Shown here piece after piece: positions 1 through 5,329 of a stretch of DNA of 5,329 nucleotides. The notes under the pieces are model-generated. The model had not been told where the DNA came from and did not search any database. It saw only the letters and a program-made list of their open reading frames with translations. Made by a program: the position numbers and the translations under genes. Every line of letters starts with the position of its first letter. The stretch's first letter is position 1. The stretch covers positions 1 to 5,329 of the forward strand of contig CANFSD010000131.1 in NCBI GenBank assembly GCA_947449515.1, written 5' to 3'. This stretch comes from Bacteroidota bacterium (GTDB lineage Bacteria > Bacteroidota > Bacteroidia > UKL13-3).

Positions 1-39
1 AAAATCATTACAGAAATCAATCTTTATATTGAGAAATAA
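1..39 (+). CDS. possible 3' end of an upstream gene (12 codons, partial)
   Basis: Frame 1 is open from the window edge and reads KIITEINLYIEK before a TAA stop at 37-39, two bases before the ribF start codon. The tight spacing fits the end of a co-transcribed upstream gene. In many bacteria the gene before ribF is truB (tRNA pseudouridine synthase B), but twelve residues are too few to recognise a family, so no product is assigned. A frame this short could also be open by chance. The ribF frame itself is closed upstream by a TGA at 30-32. Confidence 0.4.
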   Translation, partial: KIITEINLYIEK

Positions 40-41
40 GT

Positions 42-965
42 ATGAAGGTTTACCGAAGTTTAGAAGAATTTAGTTCAATAGAAAATGCCATTGTTACGCA
101 AGGAACTTTTGACGGTGTGCACGCCGCTCATCAGGTAATCCTTGATAAACTGAAAGGAATTGCCAAAGAACAAAATGGTGAAACTGTTGTCATAACCTAT
201 GATCCACATCCAAGAATGGTGCTGTTTCCCGACGATCATGGCTTACTATTACTCAACACCCTAGAGGAAAAAATTGTTCTATTAGAGGCACAAGGGATAG
301 ATCATTTATTGATACTTCCGTTTACAAAAGAATTCTCTCGTTTAAGCTCCATTGATTTTATTAAAAATGTATTGGTTCGGATCGGCACAAAGTATTTGGT
401 AATAGGCTACAACCACCGATTTGGAAAAAACAGGGAAGGCAGTTTTACTCACCTCAAAGAGTTTGCACCAAATTATGGATTTGAAATCAATGAAATTTCT
501 GAGCAAGATGTTGATCAGATTTCTGTAAGCTCTACCAGAATTCGTGAAGCATTGTTAAACGGTGAAGTAGCTCAAGCAGCAAGGTTTTTGGGTCGACCCT
601 ACCAGGTTTCAGGAATGGTTGTTCAAGGAAAACAATTGGGCAGAACCATTGGGTTTCCTACAGCAAATATTCAAATAAATGATGCACATAAATTAATTCC
701 ACATGATGGTGTTTATGCCGTTTGGGTATTAATTGGCAATCAAAAGTTTGGTGGTATGCTCAATATTGGTAACAATCCAAGTATTGAAGGTAAAGGTCGC
801 AGTGTAGAAGTTAACATATTTAATTTTAGTGAAACAATTTATAATCAAAGGATAAGTATAGAATTTGTTGATAAACTACGTAATGAAGTAAAATTTAATA
901 ATCTCGAAGCATTAAAAACTCAGTTGCAATGTGATAAATTGCAAGCATTAGAGGTTTTGGGTTAA
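42..965 (+). CDS. ribF: bifunctional riboflavin kinase / FAD synthetase RibF
   Basis: This cytoplasmic enzyme phosphorylates riboflavin to FMN and then adenylylates FMN to FAD, using ATP in both steps. At 307 residues it has the usual length and both domains. The N-terminal FMN adenylyltransferase half (about 15-180) shows GTFDGVH (21-27), YDPHPR (53-58), the RFGK segment (126-129) and SSTRIR (163-168). The C-terminal flavokinase half (about 183-305) shows GRTIGFPTANI (200-210), GVYAV (223-227), NIGNNPSI (241-248) and the conserved Glu256 in VEVNIFNF. One oddity is that the HxGH nucleotide-binding signature reads HAAH (27-30), with Ala29 where Gly is usual; both histidines remain. The ATG at 42 is chosen because it sits correctly before the first beta strand and an in-frame TGA lies just upstream at 30-32. 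A peptidase gene follows after 15 bp, probably on the same transcript. The identification is firm. Confidence 0.97.
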   Translation: MKVYRSLEEFSSIENAIVTQGTFDGVHAAHQVILDKLKGIAKEQNGETVVITYDPHPRMVLFPDDHGLLLLNTLEEKIVLLEAQGIDHLLILPFTKEFSRLSSIDFIKNVLVRIGTKYLVIGYNHRFGKNREGSFTHLKEFAPNYGFEINEISEQDVDQISVSSTRIREALLNGEVAQAARFLGRPYQVSGMVVQGKQLGRTIGFPTANIQINDAHKLIPHDGVYAVWVLIGNQKFGGMLNIGNNPSIEGKGRSVEVNIFNFSETIYNQRISIEFVDKLRNEVKFNNLEALKTQLQCDKLQALEVLG

Positions 966-980
966 TCCAAAAAATACAGC

Positions 981-1943
981 ATGAGATTAAAGTTAGTTAT
1001 ATATATATTCCTTTTTGTTCTAATTGGTTTTGCAAATAATGTACAAGCGCAAACCATTGAAGGGCCAGATTCTACCGAAATTTTTGAAGATCCCGAAGAG
1101 GAAGATGAGGAAGCAACAGAATACGATAGTGTAGTTGTAGGTAGTTCAGAAAAGTATTGGGATTTTATTCGTCCAAGAAATTTCTTGTTTGATACGGCTT
1201 ATGCGCCGGCTCATGTTTTTTATGATACCTGGGATACCATTACCATTAACCCATATAGGCGTGATTTAAAAACAATGGAAGATACCATTCGTTTGGTATT
1301 GGCAGATTTTGATGATTGTTCTTTTCACCCACCAGCAATTGGTGATGTAACCTCTAATTTTGGTTTTAGAAATTGGGGGAGGCGTCAGAAATTTCATTTT
1401 GGCACCGACATTCGAATGGAAGTGGGCGATCCTGTTTATGCTGCATTTGAAGGTGTGGTGCGCATTGCCAAGCGTAGTTCTGATTATGGTTATGTGGTAT
1501 TAATTCGCCATAACAATGGTTTAGAAACTTTGTACGCTCATTTTTCTCAATTATTAGCTTATCCTGGTCAACCAGTAAAAGGCGGAAACATTATTGGTTT
1601 GGCCGGAAGTACCGGAAGGTCAACTGGTCCACATTTGCATTTTGAAGTACGTTTCCAAGGCGAAAAAATAGATCCTGCCACCATTATTCATTTTCCAACT
1701 GGATCGCTCTTAAACGATACCTTTCAAGTTGACAAAGGTTGCTTCAAACATTTGTATGATGTACAATCTGCAAAATTACGCGCTAAGAGCATTAAAACTC
1801 CTAAATATACAAAGGCACACAAAGGAGATACACTTATTAAAATAGCTAACCGTTATGGCGTTAGTGTAAAGAAACTATCTAAGTTAAATGGCATGAAAGC
1901 CAAGACAAAAATTAAGAAGGGTAGGAGAATCCGTTTGAGATAA
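981..1943 (+). CDS. exported M23-family peptidoglycan endopeptidase with C-terminal LysM domain
   Basis: This is probably a zinc endopeptidase that cuts peptide cross-links in peptidoglycan, acting in the periplasm. Residues 1-23 form a Sec-type signal peptide: basic MRLK, a hydrophobic core, then VQA before Gln24. There is no lipobox cysteine, so a lipoprotein is unlikely. A very acidic linker follows (10 of residues 33-47 are Asp/Glu), then a stretch of unknown fold to about 115. The M23 domain (about 117-235) has the expected active site: zinc ligands His139 and Asp143 (HFGTD) and His220, with catalytic His187 (YAH) and His218 (HLH). All are present, so it should be active rather than an EnvC/NlpD-type activator. 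Residues 276-319 form one LysM domain (GDTLIKIANRYGVS, then LNG), a peptidoglycan-binding module, ending in a strongly basic tail. The only cysteines, 113 and 254, flank the catalytic domain and could form a disulfide. The specific substrate bond cannot be told from sequence. Confidence 0.93.
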   Translation: MRLKLVIYIFLFVLIGFANNVQAQTIEGPDSTEIFEDPEEEDEEATEYDSVVVGSSEKYWDFIRPRNFLFDTAYAPAHVFYDTWDTITINPYRRDLKTMEDTIRLVLADFDDCSFHPPAIGDVTSNFGFRNWGRRQKFHFGTDIRMEVGDPVYAAFEGVVRIAKRSSDYGYVVLIRHNNGLETLYAHFSQLLAYPGQPVKGGNIIGLAGSTGRSTGPHLHFEVRFQGEKIDPATIIHFPTGSLLNDTFQVDKGCFKHLYDVQSAKLRAKSIKTPKYTKAHKGDTLIKIANRYGVSVKKLSKLNGMKAKTKIKKGRRIRLR

Positions 1944-1951
1944 AAAGGGAA

Positions 1952-2266
1952 TTATAAAAATCCCAATTGCAATTTAGCCGATTCGCTCATTAAATCTTGG
2001 CTCCATGGTGGATCAAAAGTTACACGAACTTCCACCTCATTTACACCTTCTATGGCGCCAACTTTTTCTTTTATTTCTGCTGGCATACTCTGTGCTGCCG
2101 GGCAAAAAGGGGAGGTGAGCGACATTACAATTTCAATATTTAGTTCATGGGAAACATTCACTTCATAAATCAATCCCAATTCATAAATGTTTACAGGAAT
2201 CTCTGGATCAAATATGGTTTGTATAACCTGTATCGCTTCGTTTTGAACTTCTACAAAATTTTTCAT
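1952..2266 (-). CDS. sufT: SUF-associated DUF59/MIP18-family Fe-S assembly protein (SufT-like)
   Basis: This small cytoplasmic protein (104 residues) forms a single DUF59/MIP18 domain. Family features seen are DPEIPVNIYELGLIYEV (20-36), the motif SPFCPAAQSMP (52-62) with the conserved Cys55, and the C-terminal PPWSQDLMSESAKLQLG segment (86-102). Homologues in suf operons help mature or deliver Fe-S clusters to client proteins; the exact biochemical step is not settled. It is the last gene of the suf operon here, 18 bp after sufE, which supports an Fe-S role rather than one of the other DUF59 contexts such as phenylacetate degradation (PaaD). The start is clear because an in-frame TAG lies four codons upstream and the next Met is residue 48. 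The symbol sufT is applied by family and context; some databases reserve it for a longer DUF59 protein and call this short form only SUF-associated. Its stop lies 8 bp from that of the convergent peptidase gene. Confidence 0.92.
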   Translation of the reverse strand: MKNFVEVQNEAIQVIQTIFDPEIPVNIYELGLIYEVNVSHELNIEIVMSLTSPFCPAAQSMPAEIKEKVGAIEGVNEVEVRVTFDPPWSQDLMSESAKLQLGFL

Positions 2267-2284
2267 TCTTATTATTCTATTTGC

Positions 2285-2704
2285 TTATGCTTTGTTTAGG
2301 GCAAAAGCGTACATTTTCATTTGTTTAATCATACTCGAAAAGCCATTGCTGCGCTGCGATCCAATCATGTGGCTCATGCCTATTTGTTCTATGAAATACA
2401 ACTCGCTGCTAAGAATTTCTTCTGGTGTTTTTCCACTCCAAATCTTAACCAATAAACTCACTAAACCTTTGGTAATTTCTGTATTGCTATCGGCCTCAAA
2501 AAATAATTTGCCATCTTCAAAAACGGGGAATAACCAAACTTTACTTTGGCATCCTTTTACAATATACTCTTCAGTTTGATGCTCGGAAGGCATTGGTGGA
2601 AGGCGCTTACCAAGATCCATTAAATAAAACAACTTACTTTCCATGTCGTCTTCAAACAATGAAAAATCTGCAATAATATCATCTTGAATTTCTGTAGTTG
2701 TCAT
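2285..2704 (-). CDS. sufE: cysteine desulfuration protein SufE
   Basis: SufE accepts the persulfide sulfur from the catalytic cysteine of SufS, stimulates the desulfurase, and passes the sulfur on to the SufBCD scaffold in the cytoplasm. The 139-residue length is normal. The sulfur-accepting residue is Cys52 in VKGCQSKVWL (49-58), matching the GCQS loop of the family. Other family features are the LPPMP segment (35-39), the helix GLVSLLVKIWSGKTPEEI (80-97) and the C-terminal RSNGF segment followed by KQMKMYA. The segment before RSNGF is unusual: where most SufE proteins have HL(S/T)P(T/S)R, this one reads MIGSQR. There are 6 bp between the sufS stop and this start, so translational coupling is plausible. 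The enzyme-specific neighbours sufS and sufD make the assignment secure; a CsdE-type paralogue is less likely in this context. Confidence 0.95.
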   Translation of the reverse strand: MTTTEIQDDIIADFSLFEDDMESKLFYLMDLGKRLPPMPSEHQTEEYIVKGCQSKVWLFPVFEDGKLFFEADSNTEITKGLVSLLVKIWSGKTPEEILSSELYFIEQIGMSHMIGSQRSNGFSSMIKQMKMYAFALNKA

Positions 2705-2710
2705 GGTTTA

Positions 2711-3955
2711 TTATCTGCGTTCAAGCATTTTTCTGAGTGATTCAATTAAAATATCAACTTCATCTATTGTGTTGTAAAAAGCAAAAGAGGCCCTAACTGT
2801 TCCTTCAATTCCATAAAAATGCATCAAAGGCTGCGTGCAGTGATGGCCTGTTCTTACCGCAATTCCTTTGGCATCTAGCATTAGGCCAATATCAAAATGG
2901 TGTTTATTTTCCATTACAAATGATTGAACCGCAACCTTATGTTTTGCTGTTCCAATCAATGAAATGGATTGCTCACCAAAGGTGTTTTGTAAAGAAATAA
3001 TTCCTGTAACAAAATGGTTTAATAAGCTTTGTTCGTATTGGGCAATTTTATCCTTTCCTAAGTCATTTACAAATTTAATAGCTTCGTTAAAGGCTATTAC
3101 ATCACCAATATTGGGGGTTCCGGCTTCAAATTTATAAGGTAAGGTATTGTAAGTTGTTTTTTCAAAACTTACTTCTTTAATCATTTCCCCTCCACCTTGG
3201 TAGGGTGGCATAGCTTCTAAGAATTTTCTTTTTCCGTATAAAACACCCAAGCCTGTTGGACCATATAATTTATGCGAACTCAATGCCAAGAAATCAATTG
3301 CTAAATCCTGCACATCAATTTCAATATGGGAGCCAGCTTGCGCGCCATCAATCATCACAACCGCATTGAATTGATGCGCCAAGGCAATAATATCCTTAAT
3401 TGGGTTAATAGTACCTAAGGCATTGCTAGCCCAAACGCAGCTTACTATTTTGGTTCGAACCGAAAGCAAGGATTGATAATGCGCCATATCCAATTCACCA
3501 TTGGGATGGATGTTGATTACCTTAATAATTGCACCAGTTTCCTCTGCAATTATTTGCCAAGGCACAATATTGCTGTGGTGCTCCATATGGCTCAAAATAA
3601 TTTCATCGCCAGCCGTAAGAAACTTACGACCATAACTTTGCGCCACCAAATTGATGCTTTCGGTAACTCCTTTAGTGAAAATTATTTCTTCAGATTCTGC
3701 AGCGTTTATAAAAGCTTGAACCGATTTCCTGGTAGCCTCAAATAAGCCGGTAGACCTGTCAGCCAATGTGTGAGCACCTCTATGAATATTGGCATTGTGC
3801 AGGCTGTAATAAGTATTTAAGCTTTCAATAACCGAGAGCGGTTTTTGTGTGGTAGCCGCATTGTCAAAATAAACCAAATCCTTTCCGTTCACTTTTTGGT
3901 GTAGGATTGGAAATTGCTTTCTAATGCTATCAATATTTAATATAGGGCTACTCAT
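2711..3955 (-). CDS. sufS: cysteine desulfurase SufS (group II, PLP-dependent)
   Basis: SufS removes sulfur from L-cysteine, giving alanine and an enzyme-bound persulfide that is handed to SufE for Fe-S cluster assembly. The protein is a class-V aminotransferase fold of 414 residues, a usual length. Visible active-site features are the PLP Schiff-base lysine Lys229 in SSHKLYGP, Asp203 and Gln206 in DGAQ contacting the cofactor, His126 in MEHHSNIVPW stacking on the PLP ring, and the persulfide-forming Cys373 in RTGHHCTQPL. The RTGHHC context with a short surrounding loop is that of group II SufS/CsdA enzymes, not IscS/NifS. The N-terminal VYFDNAATTQKP (28-39) and the AGTPNIGD segment (278-285) also match. 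It lies 24 bp after sufD and 6 bp before sufE. No residue expected for activity is missing. A selenocysteine lyase activity is possible in this family, but the operon argues for SufS. Confidence 0.97.
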   Translation of the reverse strand: MSSPILNIDSIRKQFPILHQKVNGKDLVYFDNAATTQKPLSVIESLNTYYSLHNANIHRGAHTLADRSTGLFEATRKSVQAFINAAESEEIIFTKGVTESINLVAQSYGRKFLTAGDEIILSHMEHHSNIVPWQIIAEETGAIIKVINIHPNGELDMAHYQSLLSVRTKIVSCVWASNALGTINPIKDIIALAHQFNAVVMIDGAQAGSHIEIDVQDLAIDFLALSSHKLYGPTGLGVLYGKRKFLEAMPPYQGGGEMIKEVSFEKTTYNTLPYKFEAGTPNIGDVIAFNEAIKFVNDLGKDKIAQYEQSLLNHFVTGIISLQNTFGEQSISLIGTAKHKVAVQSFVMENKHHFDIGLMLDAKGIAVRTGHHCTQPLMHFYGIEGTVRASFAFYNTIDEVDILIESLRKMLERR

Positions 3956-3979
3956 GATTATTTTAATGTTTAAGCAACA

Positions 3980-5269
3980 TTATAATTTACGCTCAATTTC
4001 TTCTTCTAAAATTTGCACCAACTCAGGAATTTTTATCTTTTCGGCAATATCTGCTGCATATGCATTCAATAGTAATTTCCTTGCCTCAAGTTCAGAAATT
4101 CCTCTGCTACGCAAGTAAAACATAGGTTCTTCATCCAATTGACCAATGGTAGCGCCGTGTGTGCATTTTACATCATCTGCAAAAATTTCCAATTGCGGTT
4201 TTGTATTAACAGTGGCATCATTGCTTAATAGAATATTCATGTTTCTTTGGTAAGCATTGGTTTTCTGTGCATCTACATGCACCATAATTTTTCCATTAAA
4301 AACCGCTGTAGAATGATCTTTTAAGATTCCTTTATACTTTTCATCACTGTAGCCATTTGGCTTGGCATGGTCAACCTTACTGTGGTTGTCTACAAATTGA
4401 TTGCCATCTGTAATGTACAAACCATACAATAAGCTATTACAATTTTGACCATTCATATAAAAATGTAAATTGTTTCTAATCCACTGTCCATCTAGGCTTA
4501 AGGTTACTTGATTGATGTTGGTATTACCGTTTTGAAATACTTGTGTGAAGTTATTGTGGTAGGTTTCACCTTTGGCTCTTTGCACTTTATAATGCTCAAG
4601 GCTAGCGTTTTCATCAACAAAAATCTCATTTACTACATTGGTAAACGAAGCGTGTGAACCAATGGCAATATAATTTTCTATGATACTCCCATGTGCTGAT
4701 TCTTCTATAATAACCAGGTTTCTGGGTTGTTGAAATATACCATGTTGGGTAGCATCGGTAATATTAGTAAGCATCAATGGATACTTCATTTTTTTTCCCT
4801 TAGGCACATAAACAAAAGCACCATCGCTCATCAAGGCCGTATTCATAGCTATCATCCCTTGGCCAACCATGGATGCGTATTTGCCAAAATGTTTTTCAAT
4901 AATGGTTGAATATTCTTTCCTAGAATTAGCCAAACTGCTTAATACAATGCTGGGTTCATCCTCTAATATTTCAGATAGTTCAGGAAATAAACAACCATTT
5001 ACAAACACCAATTTATTACAAACAATGGTATTAAGAATTCCAGCTTCCAACAAGGATTTAGCATCTAAATCACTCACACAAGTTTGGCTAAAATTACCTT
5101 CAGCTATTTTTCTAATACTGGTATATTTCCACTCCTCATTCTTCAATGTAGGTAAGCCACATTTTTCTAATTCTGCAAATGCTTTGTTGCGAAGCTCAAA
5201 AAACCAATCCTTTTCCGCTTGCGCAGCGTAGGCAGAATAGTCGCTTTTAATTTGATCCAATAAATTCAT
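3980..5269 (-). CDS. sufD: Fe-S cluster assembly scaffold protein SufD
   Basis: SufD is a cytoplasmic, catalytically silent paralogue of SufB. It pairs with SufB and two SufC ATPases in the SufBC2D scaffold that builds nascent Fe-S clusters. The 429-residue protein has an N-terminal helical region with the family signature EEWKYT (45-50), a central right-handed beta-helix (about 130-370) and a C-terminal SufC-binding region. Conserved blocks seen are DNHSKVDHAKPN (294-305), AQKTNAYQ (334-341), the LLS to TKPQLEI stretch (347-362), and ADDVKCTHGATIG (364-376), followed by MFYLRSRGI. His371 matches the histidine (His360 in E. coli SufD) implicated in cluster formation at the SufB-SufD interface. 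SufD is preferred over SufB because the protein is short, starts with the EEWKYT-type N-terminus, and follows sufC. The start ATG is 25 bp after the sufC stop; a repeated AATAAG-like A-rich tract precedes it and no Shine-Dalgarno box is seen. Confidence 0.96.
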   Translation of the reverse strand: MNLLDQIKSDYSAYAAQAEKDWFFELRNKAFAELEKCGLPTLKNEEWKYTSIRKIAEGNFSQTCVSDLDAKSLLEAGILNTIVCNKLVFVNGCLFPELSEILEDEPSIVLSSLANSRKEYSTIIEKHFGKYASMVGQGMIAMNTALMSDGAFVYVPKGKKMKYPLMLTNITDATQHGIFQQPRNLVIIEESAHGSIIENYIAIGSHASFTNVVNEIFVDENASLEHYKVQRAKGETYHNNFTQVFQNGNTNINQVTLSLDGQWIRNNLHFYMNGQNCNSLLYGLYITDGNQFVDNHSKVDHAKPNGYSDEKYKGILKDHSTAVFNGKIMVHVDAQKTNAYQRNMNILLSNDATVNTKPQLEIFADDVKCTHGATIGQLDEEPMFYLRSRGISELEARKLLLNAYAADIAEKIKIPELVQILEEEIERKL

Positions 5270-5294
5270 CTTATTCTTACTTGTTGCTATGAAT

Positions 5295-5329
5295 CTATTT
5301 TGCTAATTCAACTTCTTGTTTGATCCAAT
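5295..5329 (-). CDS. sufC: 3' end of the Fe-S assembly ATPase gene sufC (partial)
   Basis: Reading into the window on the minus strand, the open frame gives WIKQEVELAK and then a TAG stop at 5295-5297. The edge codon is ?AT, consistent with Asp or Tyr. SufC proteins commonly end in a GYDWIK-type sequence followed by a short acidic/basic helix, and sufC directly precedes sufD in Bacteroidota, so the fragment is best read as the SufC C-terminus. SufC is the ABC-type ATPase that drives conformational change in the SufBCD scaffold. Only the last ten full codons are visible, so the ATPase motifs cannot be checked. The other two minus-strand frames here hit stops within nine codons and resemble nothing known. 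Confidence 0.8.
   Translation of the reverse strand, partial: WIKQEVELAK

Noticed and set aside
42..1943. A functional link between FAD synthesis (ribF) and the SUF scaffold, which can bind reduced FAD in E. coli
   Set aside because: The genes are on opposite strands in separate convergent transcripts and ribF is a universal housekeeping gene, so the adjacency alone does not support a shared system.
1947..1964. GGGA ... TCCC inverted repeat at the convergent junction, as a possible bidirectional terminator
   Set aside because: The stem is only 4 bp, the loop is 10 bases and the flanking bases do not extend it; a U-tract after a stable stem is not present on either strand.
1965..1974. Perfect 10-bp palindrome AATTGCAATT
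   Set aside because: It lies inside the 3' coding end of sufT, encodes conserved-looking residues, and such short AT-rich palindromes occur by chance; no operator role is indicated.
2292..2579. Plus-strand open frame of 95 codons opposite sufE
   Set aside because: It is fully antisense to a well-supported gene, matches no family I know and reflects the complementary codons of sufE.
4869..5231. Plus-strand open frame of 120 codons opposite the sufD N-terminus
   Set aside because: It is antisense to sufD, whose conserved motifs are plainly in the minus-strand frame; the predicted plus-strand protein shows no recognisable domain. The shorter plus-strand frames opposite sufS and sufD (3473-3745, 3924-4118, 4727-4909) were dropped for the same reason.
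5251..5329. 11-bp direct repeat TTTGATCCAAT at 5251-5261 and 5319-5329
   Set aside because: One copy is in the sufD start region and the other in the sufC end, in different reading frames; there is no longer similarity around them, so it is likely chance.

Overview
This is an ordinary, densely packed chromosomal stretch from a low-GC member of the Bacteroidota. Three things point there. The Fe-S gene order sufC-sufD-sufS-sufE-DUF59 is typical of that phylum. The protein sequences read like Bacteroidota orthologues. All six complete genes lack a purine-rich Shine-Dalgarno box but have an A at -3 of the start codon. The genus cannot be told from the sequence.

The left part (1-1943) is read on the plus strand. 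It begins with what may be the last codons of an upstream gene. Next come ribF (bifunctional flavokinase / FAD synthetase) and, 15 bp later, an exported M23-type peptidoglycan endopeptidase with a C-terminal LysM domain. The spacing suggests a single transcript, although the two functions are unrelated.

The right part (1952-5329) is read on the minus strand and is the distal part of a suf operon. In the direction of transcription it holds the last codons of sufC (ATPase, cut by the window edge), sufD (scaffold), sufS (cysteine desulfurase), sufE (sulfur acceptor) and a small DUF59/MIP18 protein (sufT-like). Gaps between genes are 6-25 bp. SufS takes sulfur from cysteine and SufE relays it. 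SufD, with SufC and presumably a SufB outside the window, forms the complex on which clusters are built. The DUF59 protein probably acts in cluster maturation or delivery. The operon promoter and any sufB or sufA would lie beyond the right edge.

The two gene groups converge with only 8 bp between stop codons and no convincing terminator. There is no non-coding stretch over 25 bp, and I see no mobile element, RNA gene, CRISPR array or sign of recent transfer. I found no undescribed system. The points worth a second look are small: a Gly-to-Ala change in the HxGH nucleotide-binding signature of RibF, a divergent C-terminal motif in SufE, the opposite charge at the two ends of the M23 protein, the terminator-free convergent junction, and the uniform start-codon context.
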